From contig NC_081411.1 of NCBI RefSeq assembly GCF_030272615.1, positions 834,634,136 through 834,694,135 on the forward strand: a stretch of 60,000 bases of DNA, written 5' to 3'. Under the pieces are notes generated by a model. It was not told where the DNA came from. It searched no databases and saw only the letters and a program-made list of their open reading frames with translations. A program made the translations under genes and the position numbers. The DNA comes from Cryptomeria japonica (lineage: Eukaryota > Streptophyta > Pinopsida > Cupressales > Cupressaceae). Positions 45,372-57,129 of the stretch are shown in pieces (the stretch's first letter is position 1; each line of letters opens with the position of its first letter).

Positions 45372-45650
45372 CTAACAAGGTTTTAGAAACTCTGCTATTG
45401 TGTTTTTGACCACTTGTCTGATGGCTTCCTTTTGAGCTGCCTTTTTAATATTTTTCCTCAATTTTTCATCAAGACGAACAGATTTCTGGATCTCATTATC
45501 TATGACAGTTTCAACTATGTCGTACTAGGTACGATTAACTTTTAATTTCCAAGCGAGGTTTTCCAAACTATCAATTATTGCTAATTGGTCCTTGTTTGGC
45601 CCAAGATCAGGTTGTTCAAATGGAAATTCGTCGTCTCCTTTCAAACCCAT
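45372..45650 (-). pseudogene. Short acidic leader ORF of Tat-1, copy 2 (one stop)
   Basis: 93 codons from an ATG to a TAG, with one internal TAG after NRT. It begins MGLKGDDEFPFEQPDLGPN, matching copy 1 at most of the first 20 residues, then YDIVETVIDNEIQKS against YDIVQALIDDEVWKS. The tail is more basic (LRKNIKKAAQKEA). Tandem duplication with copy 1; 65 bp separate them. Confidence 0.5.
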
Positions 45651-47852
45651 GTAATTAGGTATGCTTCTAAGACTCTAATGCAATACTGAATTCTATATGA
45701 ATGGATGCAAACTTGATTGAAGACTACTCTTTTATGATGTGAGGACTTGTGCAAGGATTGTGTGTAATATGACAACACTAAAGGACTATGCATGAACTAA
45801 ATGCCTAGGACTTAAGATCACTTGAAAATTCCATGTTTTCCATTTCTAGAGTGTTGCAAAAGTTTGAGTTTGATGTTGATATTGAAACTTGACCTTATTG
45901 ATGTTGAAACTTGACTTTGTTGAGGTTTTGATCTTGATGAAACTTGAATTTGTTGGGGTTTTGATCTTGTTGAACTTTGGTATTGCAAAAACACAATAGT
46001 AAGCAAAGAAAACAATCTTAGAGAACAAGAGCACTTGTTTGAAGGACTTTTTCAAATCCCTATGAATGTTGAGACCTTTTTCAAGACCCCATTTTGTTTT
46101 TTATAGTATTTTTGGCAATTCAATGTCACATCAATCAAACTCTCCTAAGGTCAAAAGGTCACAAGTATTACCAAAGCCCACATCTTGATACTCTGTCAGC
46201 TTAAATATCCTTATCACACCCTAGGGTGTGCCCATTTTTTTGCCTTTTTCTAGAAATTAGACCAAAAAAGATTGTTCCTCAATTGGCCCGTTATCTTGGG
46301 AGATATATGGTGAGTGTCTTGGGGGTGAATTCTTCCCCACCCTTGCACTATGATAATCCAAGTGTCTGGTTACTAACTCGGTTTGGCTTCTATTGCTATG
46401 GTTTTTAATCAGGATTTCATTTAAAGATACCCTTTGAAGTCGTGCAAGCACAATTGAGGCCTATAGCCCAACAAAGTACCAAGCAATATGTAGTCATGCA
46501 AGAATGATTGACACCTCAAGACCCTACAAAGTGTTCAGTATGAGATAAACTCAAATATGCTCCATCCCCTGAGATTTTCAAGTCAAAAGGCAATTTTATT
46601 AGAGTGTGTTAGAATGCTTGGCTTTAGCCATACTCACTTGGGTCGTTCCCTTCACACCAACCCCCTCAAGGCAACTCAGGAAGGAAGGCCCTCTAAAGGA
46701 TGTAAGTACAAAAATTAAATGAAAGCATAAAAGAAGAGACTTTGGTTTTCTAATCACCCATTGAAGGGGAGAGAATAATACATATCACTTAAAAAACACA
46801 TGAAACATAATTCTTTTTATCCACTCAGTGAAATGCTTCTCTACTCTAAGTGGAGATGTTGCTCCAAATAGGCATGGTATTCATTTTTAATCCTCATAGC
46901 AATTTGTGAAGTAAAGAAAAGATTTTTGTTTTGTTCTTTTTAAAAGCACCAAATGAAAGTTTTCTACTCTAACCTTGCACATGAAAATGATGTTCATGGA
47001 CACATGGTGGGCTATCCATCCTATCTTTCCCTCAGTTATAGAGCTCTGTCTTTTTACAATCAAAGAGTAATCCTGACAAAAATGAGCAAACATCAAAGAC
47101 AGAGTGAAGAGAATTTCAACTTGCAATTGTGAATTAACTACTAATCAAATGTGAATTACCTACTGATCAAGTGTGAATTAATGTGTTGTCCATTGTGAAT
47201 TATTGTGCTATCAATTGTGAACTGATCTCTGAGAAATTGCGGATCACTATCATATCGATTGTGGATCAAGAAGAGTTTAATTTAGATAGAAGAAAGAAGT
47301 TTAGTTTGTGGTGATGTCACTCCAGATCATGCGAGCCATCACTTCAATGTCATCATAAAAGTTGAATTTGGCAAGGAATCGATGAATATTTGTATGGTAT
47401 TGAGTGATTGCCTCTCCTTCTTCAATTGCATGAAGTTCTCTTCCTGCCTTTAGAAGCCATTGGTATGTTCTTTATTCTCTTCTATGCTGTCTTGCCCTCT
47501 TGGCACCTGAAATTTTGAAAGTCACCTTTCTTATCATCAGATTAGATACATTTTATCCAAAAAAGACAAATTTTCCAAAATTTAAATTTTTTTATGGGTT
47601 AGGTGTACAAGACCAATTAATTAAGAAATGATAAATATAAATTGATTTTTGCCCCTTTCTAGAAATTGTGGTGGATTTTTAGCATTGCGAGAGATTTTAA
47701 TAGCAATTGAGACATATTTTAACATCAATTGCAGATTAATATTGGCAAGTGCGAATTTCTACACTGTCAATTGCGGACTTGTGGTTTTGGGGCTTGTACG
47801 GACCTACAAAATCACATAAAATAAGAAATGAAGGTTAGATCTGATCGTTTTA
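45651..47852 (-). other. Tat-1 leader with motif arrays and conserved block
   Basis: Untranslated leader, minus strand. Near the LTR (47640-47790) and again at 47100-47280, motifs such as TTCACAATTG, TCCGCAATT and TTCGCACTTG recur in minus-strand sense, the same words as in the antisense-gene leader at 7655-7880. About 46620-46880 is the block conserved with Tat-2 15040-15320. 45870-45985 holds short repeats around GTTTTGATCTTGTTGAACTT. A coding-like piece at about 47290-47460 (GRELHAIEEGEAITQYHTNI) is unassigned. Confidence 0.6.
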
Positions 47853-47866
47853 GGTCGGGTTCACCA
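47853..47866 (-). other. Putative primer-binding site of Tat-1
   Basis: The minus strand reads TGGTGAACCCGACC one base after the LTR end. It begins with TGG as tRNA-primed sites do, and fixes the element's direction. I do not assign the tRNA. Confidence 0.75.
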
Positions 47867-47867
47867 T

Positions 47868-49000
47868 TGTTTCCATGCTTGAAAATGTGTTATATATTGA
47901 TTAGAGGAAAGATGATCACAAATCTATCTAATCAAAACATACAAACATGTGCAATGAAAATAATAAATCTTAAAGGAAATGGAAGAAATTAAACTAAATT
48001 AAGAAACTCTCTATTCCAAATTTTACTTCCATTGTTCTTCTCCAAGTCGCTTTTTGATGGCTCTCGGGTATTGTACTAGGATTTCCTGCATAGATTAGCA
48101 ACTATTTTGAAGACTATGATATAGCTTGAAAATGAGAAAAGAGATTGAATTTATAGATTTTCAACACAGAAGGGGTGAGAATTTGAACTCAAGTGTTGAT
48201 TGATAGATAACTAAAATTTATTGATCAGTGAACTCAATAGATTGATTTGTTAATGGGATTGATTGGTTTGTTAACATGATTGATTGGAGAGTGAATTCAA
48301 TTGATTAACCAGTAGACTAAATAGACTAGCTAATTGACTGAATTGATTGATTAGATGAATGATTAGATGGATTAGAAGACTAAATTGATTGATTGGTCAG
48401 AAAAAGCTGATTTTGAGTGAAAATGGGTGATTGAAGAGTTAACTGAATTAACTAATTTGATCAATCAGTTTGATTTCAACTTGTTTTGTAGGATTTTGAA
48501 ATTGAATTTGATTTTTATTTTCAATTTAGATTTGAATTTGGACTTTTGAATGTTGAAATACACATGAAATTAATTGAAATTCACATATGGTGAAATGTTA
48601 ATTTGGAAGAAATGAAATTAATTGGAATTAGGTGAAATTCAAATTTGGGGAAAATGTGAAATAAAATTAGATGAAATTAATTAGAATTAGCATTTGGGGA
48701 ATTAGAAGAATAATTAATTAGTTTAAATAATTTAAATTAAATTATTTAAACATTAGAAATGGAATTTAATTAAATAATAAAGATTATTTAACTAAGTAAA
48801 ATGTCACAATTAATTAAATAATTAATATTTGAAATAGGGTTAACTGATTAAAATGATTTGAGAATAGAAATTGAATAATTAGAAATGTTGAATGTGATGA
48901 TCAGAAGAAATAATTAATTTAATCAAATAATTAAAGAATTACTTAATTAATTAGACGAATAATTAGTGTGAGATTGATGAGATATTTTTAGGTGTCTACA
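47868..49000 (-). repeat. Tat-1 5' LTR
   Basis: 1133 bp, partner of 5993-7124. The minus strand starts TGTAGACACC. A TATA-like TATAAATT is on the minus strand at 48148-48155, so transcription would run leftward into the leader. GATTGATT-rich and AATTAATT-rich parts are as in the other copy. Confidence 0.93.
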
Positions 49001-49679
49001 CTACCTCTTAAATATGTCTTAGTAGTAAAACCATACTCAAGGTGATAGAAGTGGATTATGAAATTATTATGCAATTTGATATACTAGATTTCTTGTATTT
49101 ATTTTTTATGGAAATCAAAAGATTTTTCTTAAGAATGTATGGCTAGCACCTAACAATTGATGGCAAAAGATACACTATGTCTTGCACAATGGATTTAATT
49201 AGGTTTTCAAATTTCTTTAAAATAATAAATAATTATTTAAATAGTTATGATATTCATTTCATTTGGAATTGATTCTCTAAATGTGAACCTTGTGTGTGGC
49301 TACTCTAATTTAAGTTAGTATATCACAAGGAATAACAAATTCATCTTGTTAAAGTAAGTCACCTTCTAGAGGTTGTTCATTTCAAACTTGTGCCTATAAA
49401 ATCTTAGTCTCTTCTTCCAGGTCACTTTATTCCACCCTTAAAACTTGATTACGACATGCTTTTCCTTCCTTCTAAGTAAAGAAATTACTATGGATTTTAA
49501 GAGCTCAAACACCTTTTGTCATTATATCTCTTTGGTTAGAATGAAGATAATATTAATAGATTACATTTTGGAATAAAATATACTAAGAACATGTAAGGTA
49601 TAACATCTGAAACATACATGTTTAGTCAAACCTATGGTTAAATCATTATTATTGTATAGTAGAAGACTTTAAAATAAAT
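49001..49679. other. Gene-free flank right of Tat-1
   Basis: AT-rich and without a supportable gene or recognised repeat. It should have been continuous with 3896-5992 before Tat-1 inserted. Confidence 0.5.
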
Positions 49680-50870
<1,191 letters not shown>

Positions 50871-53089
50871 AAACATAACAACAACCTATTGGTAATAGAT
50901 CTTGGTTATCTTATTGATTCAAAGTTTTTTATTTTAGTCATGTTTGGATCCCTACTTGTGGATGCATAATTGATTACAAGCTATCACTTCCCCATTGAGA
51001 ACTTTGTATTAAAAATAGAATTCCCTAAGTTTCCTATTAATTGACCTCAAGTACTACAAAAATGTATGCAAAAAATAGACCAAAATATTCCTCTTCATCA
51101 TACCCATTGCACACCAAGGTGTGATTGCTAGTTGTATTGTATTGAGGTGAAACATAGATGATGGGTAAAGAAACTATGATATAGAGAAATTTTACAAATT
51201 ATTGCTAGTATTAGTTTTATACTTAGATGGAACTTAGAAGGTGGATGCTAGTTTACTTTTATTGTTCTTTTCTAGCATTAGAGTTATTGAAAAATAAATT
51301 TGTTTGTTGGGAGAAGTATAATGGCAAAAGGGTCTCCAAATAAATTTTTCATATAGTTGGATAGTCATGAAAATCATTTCATATATAAAAATTAGTATTG
51401 AATAATTTAAATAATAAGAGACATTAAAATAAAGAATTCAATCATCAAATCTACTTTCAAATCAGGAAGATGGAGATTGATATATGTAAGAACATATACA
51501 AAGTCAATAATATGGAAAGAATAAAAGAGAACATGAAGAGAGCTCGTTAGGGATAGAAAGATCACAAAAATGTAAAGAATAAGGAATTAGATATACCAAT
51601 CTAAAGTGATATTGAGAAAATCCAAAAATTGGCTACTAGGTATGAAAAAAATTACATTTCATAAGATAATAGCATGCTAGGACTAGTGAACAACACATTA
51701 AGATTGGGACATCAATTGTCTTCACCCAATCACTACAAAAAGGAGAATGACAACATCAGAAAAGGATATGGTAGCTTTCAACCAATAAAGTAATGTATTG
51801 TAATATAATAGATTGACCAATAATCATAATTCAATCACCTACCAAAATAAATATTAGAGAAAAATAAAAATCTAATGAATGGAACAAAAATGGGGCACTA
51901 AAAGCCTAAAAAAATGTCCATGAAAGAATCATTTGTTGTATTATGAAAGAGGAGATTAAGTGTATGGGAAGGTCCTGTTATATCACAAGAATAGTTGTAG
52001 ATAATAGGAAATGAAATGTCACTAAAATAAGGCAATGGTCAATATTAAGACAAATTTTGCATATTAAAAAATGAACAACACACTCTAATATTGGGATTGG
52101 AAATTGCAAATAGGCCTAGCTATTTTTTATGTAGCCACAAATAATCATGTATAAACTGGTGATCCATTTTATTTGATAATTGGTAAGGAAACAACCATTC
52201 TAACTAGTATGTCTATGGTGGAATATTCTAACATGGATAATGGCCTAAAAATGAATTACAACAACATTAATTGCATATCTAAATGGATGTGTTGGAAGAA
52301 TATTGGAAATAAGCCATTTGAGAGAATAAATAAATCAATTGCAAACCATAGAAAATGTTAAAATATCTAGAAATGTCTATTGCATTAACTTTAAATTTGG
52401 TTTGAAAACTTTATTATAGGATTAATCTGCACTTTACACATTTTATAAAGATAAAACTCAAGGTAAATTGAATTTTATTAACATTTGACTAATATTAAAC
52501 TAAATTAATTTTTGAAATGACATTCATTTTCGAAGTTAAATTAGTTATCCTAAGGAGTTAGGATGATGGTTTTAGTTTTATTGGTATTTGAAAAACCTTA
52601 ATAAATAATAGATTTTATTTTAAGGTGGGTAGATTTATGAGTTACAAAGAATAATTTGTTATTATAAATTACAAAGAACTGATTATAGAGTATAAGTATT
52701 GTTGAAGAAATTTTAGAAATTTGAATGAAACATGGATGGTGGGTAAGGAAATTATTATAGAGTGCAAATATTATTTAATAAATTTTAGAAATTATAACTA
52801 GTACTATTTTTGTATTCAGATGAAACATGATGATGGATGTTAGTTTACATGCATTGTTGTTTGAAAGTCGTGCAAGCATCTAGAGTTGTTGAGAAATAAA
52901 TTTGTTTGTTGGGATCAACATAGTGGTTAAAGGGTTTCTAACAAACTTCTCAACATAGTTGGATAGTCATGAAAATCATTTAACACATGAAAAACTAAAT
53001 TTACTAAATAATTTAAATAACAACAGATAATAACAAAAAGAATCAAATCATCAACCATTCTTTTGAATCAAGAAGATGGAGATTCATAT
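50871..53089. other. Gene-free region with unclassified direct repeats
   Basis: No gene. 51150-51480 and 52720-53089 are diverged direct copies (shared GAAATAAATTTGTTTGTTGGGA-like, TAGTTGGATAGTCATGAAAA and AGAAGATGGAGATT words in the same order). 52370-52710 is a copy of 4096-4400. The second copy is cut at 53089 by Copia-B. 51481-52369 shows nothing recognisable. Confidence 0.7.
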
Positions 53090-54287
53090 TATTGGCCATC
53101 TAGTGGAATTGATTATGTGTTGCATTGATGTTTTGTCATTGATGCCAACACTAGTTGTTTCGATGCTTTACCGACACCCTTTTGGTCTCGATAGGTTGAG
53201 TGTTTTCTAGTTAACTTGGATCCAGCATGATCCAGTAGGCTCCAATATAGTCTGGTGATGGAATCAGCTTTTTCATGATACTTATACTCATATTTGGTCA
53301 GTTGGTTTTGGTCTGGTAATCGGTTGATATCCTGCCTGCTTAGAAGCTTGGTTTCTAGTTCCGACAAGGGTTTCACCTGCAGAGCTTTTGGTGGTGATCT
53401 TTGATGAATTGCATAAGTTGTGTTGGTGCAACTTCTGGTGGAGTTTTAGGATGTTGTTGATCATGTTCAAGACATGGTGGATGGACCTATATTGGGTCCC
53501 GGTTGATCTAGGTTATGGATCGGCTTTAATGTAACGTGTGGATAGGACCTATTAATGTATTTTTGTGATGTCTTATGTGTTGATATTATGTGTTTGGTCT
53601 AAGTCCGACATGGTTTGTAATTATGTAATTAGTTTATTGTTTGGTGGCCGACCTGATTGTGTATGGTCGAGGGTTTGTATATATAGATGTAAGATCTCAT
53701 TGTAGATCATCATGGTTATTATTAGAGGTCATGGTGAAGGAATGTAATGTGTGAATAATGTAATATCATTTAGGTAGAGGATTTGGTCAATCATTGGATA
53801 TTGAATTGGGTTTATGTAAGAGGTTTTAGTCCTCTGATATTGAGCTTAACCGAAACTCTACTTCGGCATAGGAGATGCTATCTTTTGCAGTTCAACACTT
53901 CTCTGGATTGTAGTCTAGATTTCTATGTAGTCAGTAAGGCTCCTTTTGTGATGAGAAGTGTGCTCTAGGTTGTTGGCCTTCCTGCAAATGCATGCCCCTC
54001 AATTTTAATTCACATACTTACTATAGAAGTATTATCTAATCGGGGGAAGGCTTCCCACCATGGTTTTTTCCTTTATTGGGCTTTCCACGTACAAATCTTG
54101 GTGTCATGTGGATGGTATTTATTTTATGATTATTGTTTATGATTAATTGGTTTATCTTCTATTCTAGTATTAATGTTTTTGGTTCCGATATTAAATTTTA
54201 AATTGCTAATGGTTCCAGTAATCTGTGACAACTGATTCACCCCCCCACCCCTCTCAGTTGTCTTCCTATTATTTGAATTGTCTAACA
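53090..54287 (+). repeat. Copia-B 5' LTR
   Basis: Left edge TATTGGCC (expected TG start reads TA), right edge TCTAACA. Its identity is confirmed by homology in order to the solo LTR at 57130-59385, whose ends are fixed by a target duplication. TATA box TATATATA at 53678-53685. Near the end is ACAACTGATTCACCCCCCC, a C-rich run also found, reversed, at 57142-57170. Confidence 0.85.
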
Positions 54288-54289
54288 AT

Positions 54290-54301
54290 TGGTATCAGAG
54301 C
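54290..54301 (+). other. Primer-binding site of Copia-B (initiator tRNA-Met type)
   Basis: TGGTATCAGAGC, 2 bp after the LTR end. Confidence 0.95.
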
Positions 54302-54345
54302 TTTGGTCCTCTCTACAGAAAGCTTAACCACTTGAGGAAGATCCT

Positions 54346-55257
54346 ATGGTGACTAATAGTTCAAGTTCATCCAGTTCTTTTGGAGCTATCTTTCGAAGGG
54401 ATATTTTGAGGCTTGATGGAACAAATTACACATTATGGAAGATTTGGATGGAGACTCATCCGAGATGTCTTGGCAAGGAGATTTGGGAGATCACATAGAA
54501 TGGTGTCACACCCCATAATCCTGGATCTGGCAATCCTCCTCCAGGAAACCTAGAAAAGGATCTTGAGAATGATTGTAGAGCAAGAGAAGCCCTCTTGTGT
54601 GCACTCTTTGATCAACAAATAATGGGATTAACTGACAAATCATCTGGAAAAGCTATATGGAATAAGTTGGAGACTCTTAATGAAGGTGACCCTATAGTGA
54701 AGATTGCTAAACTTGATGGTTACCAGGTGAGATATGAAAACCTGAAGATGGAAGAAGATGAAAGGATTACTGCATTCATGGAAAGGGTAAATGAGATTGT
54801 TATGGGAATTCAATGTTGTGGTGGAACTCTAAGCGAAGATAAAATTATTTCTAAAGTCTTGAGAGCCCTAACATCAGCTTAAAAAATGAAGGTTAATGCT
54901 ATTAATAGGTTGAGAACAATAGATAATACATCTGTTAATAGAGATACTTTGGTTAGGAAACTATCTTCTTTTGAGCTTGAAGAATTTGGACCTTCTAAAC
55001 TGTGAAGTCTGAACCTGCTTTTCATGCATCTACATCTACAACTGGTAAGTAAGATTGGAAAGCTTTGTATGAAAAGAAATTGGAAGATATGAAGAGAGAA
55101 GATGATGAGTTTGAGCAACTTGAAGCATTATTTGGTAAAAAAGTACCTAAAGGACTAGTAGGAAGTAAGTATTAAGGAAAAGCACCTTTTAAATGTTTTG
55201 CATGTAATAAGATTGGTCATTTTGCATCTAGATGTCCTGAAAGGAATTCAAGATTTT
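54346..55257 (+). pseudogene. Copia-B gag
   Basis: Starts at an ATG 44 bases after the primer site. RLDGTNYTLWKIWMETH (about 54410-54455) and the following helical core (KAIWNKLETL, YENLKMEEDERITAFMERVNEI) are typical of the copia gag (UBN2-type) domain. Stops are at about 54496 and 54880, with a frame change before the zinc knuckle CFACNKIGHFASRC at about 55197-55238. Gag forms the particle. Confidence 0.88.
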
Positions 55258-57129
55258 AAGAAAGAGTTAGAATATTATTTAAGCCTAACCCTGGATATCA
55301 AAATAAGTATAAATACAAGAAAAATAGAGACAAATTATGTTACATAGAGAATGAGGAAGGCATTACTAATTCAAATGATGAAGCGACAGAAGATTGTGCT
55401 AGTGGATCCGACAATGGGAAGGAATGGGTATTCCTGGCTATCAAGGAAGATGATCCGGCACTGGAAGAGAATGTACTTGAAGAGAAGGCACTTGCTGCTA
55501 AAATTTGAGACAAGGATGAATGGGTATTGACAGTGGTTGTTCATATCATATGACTGGAGATAAAGGGAAGTTTATGTCTTTGCAAGAATTTGATGGTGGT
55601 CTAGTTAGATTTGGAGATGACAAGGCCTGTATGGTCAAAGGAAAAGGAAGTATATCATTGGATGATAAGAACAATATTGACAATGTTTATTATGTTAAAG
55701 GTTTGAGGCATAATCTTTTGAGTGTAGGACAATTGGTAGATAAGGGATTTCAATTACAGTTCAAGGATGGGAAATGCAAAATCATTAACAGATATGGCTT
55801 GGAGATGGCAACTGGTATATAGACAAAAGGTAATATATTTCATTTGAACTCTGATGAGAAGACATGTTTAATTACACATATTGATGAGAGTTGGCTATGG
55901 CATAAAAGATTGTGTCATGTAAATTTGGATTGCATTGTGAAGATCAGTTCATCTAAGGTAGTTAGGGATATACCTAAGATTATGAAGCCCTATAATCCCG
56001 TATGTAAAGAATGTCAAATGGATAAATGGGTCAAAATCTCTTTTAGGAGTATACAAGATAAATCAAATAATTTTCTTGATCTTATTCATACTAATTTATG
56101 TGGCCCTGCTAGAGTTAAAAGTTTTCAAGGTGATAGATATTTCATGCTAATCATTGATGATTATTCTAGAATGTTGTGGGTTACTTTTTTGAGAGAAAAA
56201 TTTGAAGCATTTGAAAAGTTTAAAATATTCAAGGCTAAAGTGGAAACTGAGACAAGATTCAAGATTAAATGTTTGAGATCAGATCATGGTGGTGAATTCA
56301 CATCCGGTGAGTTTAATAACTTTTGTGACAAGCATGGTATAAGATGACAATTTTCTGCTCCTCAGACACCTCAGCAGAGTGGAGTTGTGGAAAGGAAGAA
56401 CATAACTATCTCGGATGTTGCTAGAATAATGATGATGGAAGCTAGTCTACCTCATATCTACTAGAGAGAAGCAGTGAGCACAACGGTTTATACTTTCAAC
56501 AGAGTACATATCAAAGGAGAAACATGCAAGACACCTTATGAATTATGGTTTGGCAATACACCTATAGTTAAGTATTTAAGAATTTTTGGTAGTAAATGTT
56601 ATATCAAGAGAGATGATATTATTGGGAAATTTTATCCTAGATGTGATGAAGGCATATTTCATGGTTATTCTAATGAAAGAAAATCATATAGATGTTATAA
56701 CAAGAGATTGCAGAGAATTGTGGAGAGTGCTAATGTCAAAGTAGATGAGTTGAACAGAAATCAAATCAGAATTTATGAGAAGGAACCGATAATGGAAATG
56801 ATTATATCTAAACTAGTAGCACCTTTACCAGAACAGAGAGTTGAACCAATTACTTTGGCAACATTAGAGAATTCTATAGTAACTGAAGATCAGGGAAGAG
56901 TAATAAAAAGTCAAAAGACTCCTAGGTATGTGAGATTGAATCATTCAGAAGATCAAATCATTGGGGATAAGAGCAATGGAGTGATGAAAAGAAGAAGACT
57001 GACAACTAATGAGGTATGTTTAATTTCACAAGTTGAATCGGTATCAGTAATTGAGGCATGTAAAGATGAATACTGGTTGAAAGCAATGGAAGATGAATTA
57101 GATCAGATTGAGAAAAATAATACATGGAC
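55258..57129 (+). pseudogene. Copia-B protease, integrase and start of RT
   Basis: A charged linker leads to the protease active site GIDSGCSYHMTGDKG (55523-55567), preceded by a frame change. Zinc-type residues WHKRLCHVN (about 55890) and CKEC (about 56000) form the integrase finger. The core shows HTNLCGP with Asn in place of the first catalytic Asp (about 56088), RSDHGGEF with the second Asp (about 56276), and SGVVERKN with Glu (about 56380). Stops are at 55820, 56345 and 56462. FGSKCYIKRDD begins the integrase C-terminus. The RT start ...AMEDELDQIEKNNTWT is cut at 57130 and resumes at 59391. Confidence 0.9.
57125..57129. repeat. Target-site duplication of the solo copia LTR, left copy (TGGAC)
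   Basis: TGGAC before the LTR, repeated at 59386-59390 after it. Confidence 0.92.

Larger units (their letters stand above)
5993..49000 (-). mobile_element. Tat-1: Ty3/gypsy Tat-type retrotransposon, interrupted by Tat-2 and Chromo-1
   Basis: Long terminal direct repeats (5993-7124 and 47868-49000) flank minus-strand gag, protease, G-patch, RT, two RNase H domains and integrase, plus an antisense PMD gene on the + strand. A primer-site-like sequence adjoins the right LTR and a polypurine tract adjoins the left one, so the element reads right to left. Subtracting Tat-2 and Chromo-1 leaves about 17.7 kb, nearly the length of Tat-2. Flanking 5-mers are CTAAT (5988-5992) and CTACC (49001-49005), matching at three positions: a decayed target duplication or none. 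Dual RNase H and domain order fit the Tat lineage. Confidence 0.93.

Noticed and set aside
5988-49005. Exact target-site duplication for Tat-1
   Set aside because: CTAAT and CTACC match at only three of five positions, so I do not claim it. The element ends rest on LTR homology, primer site and purine tract.
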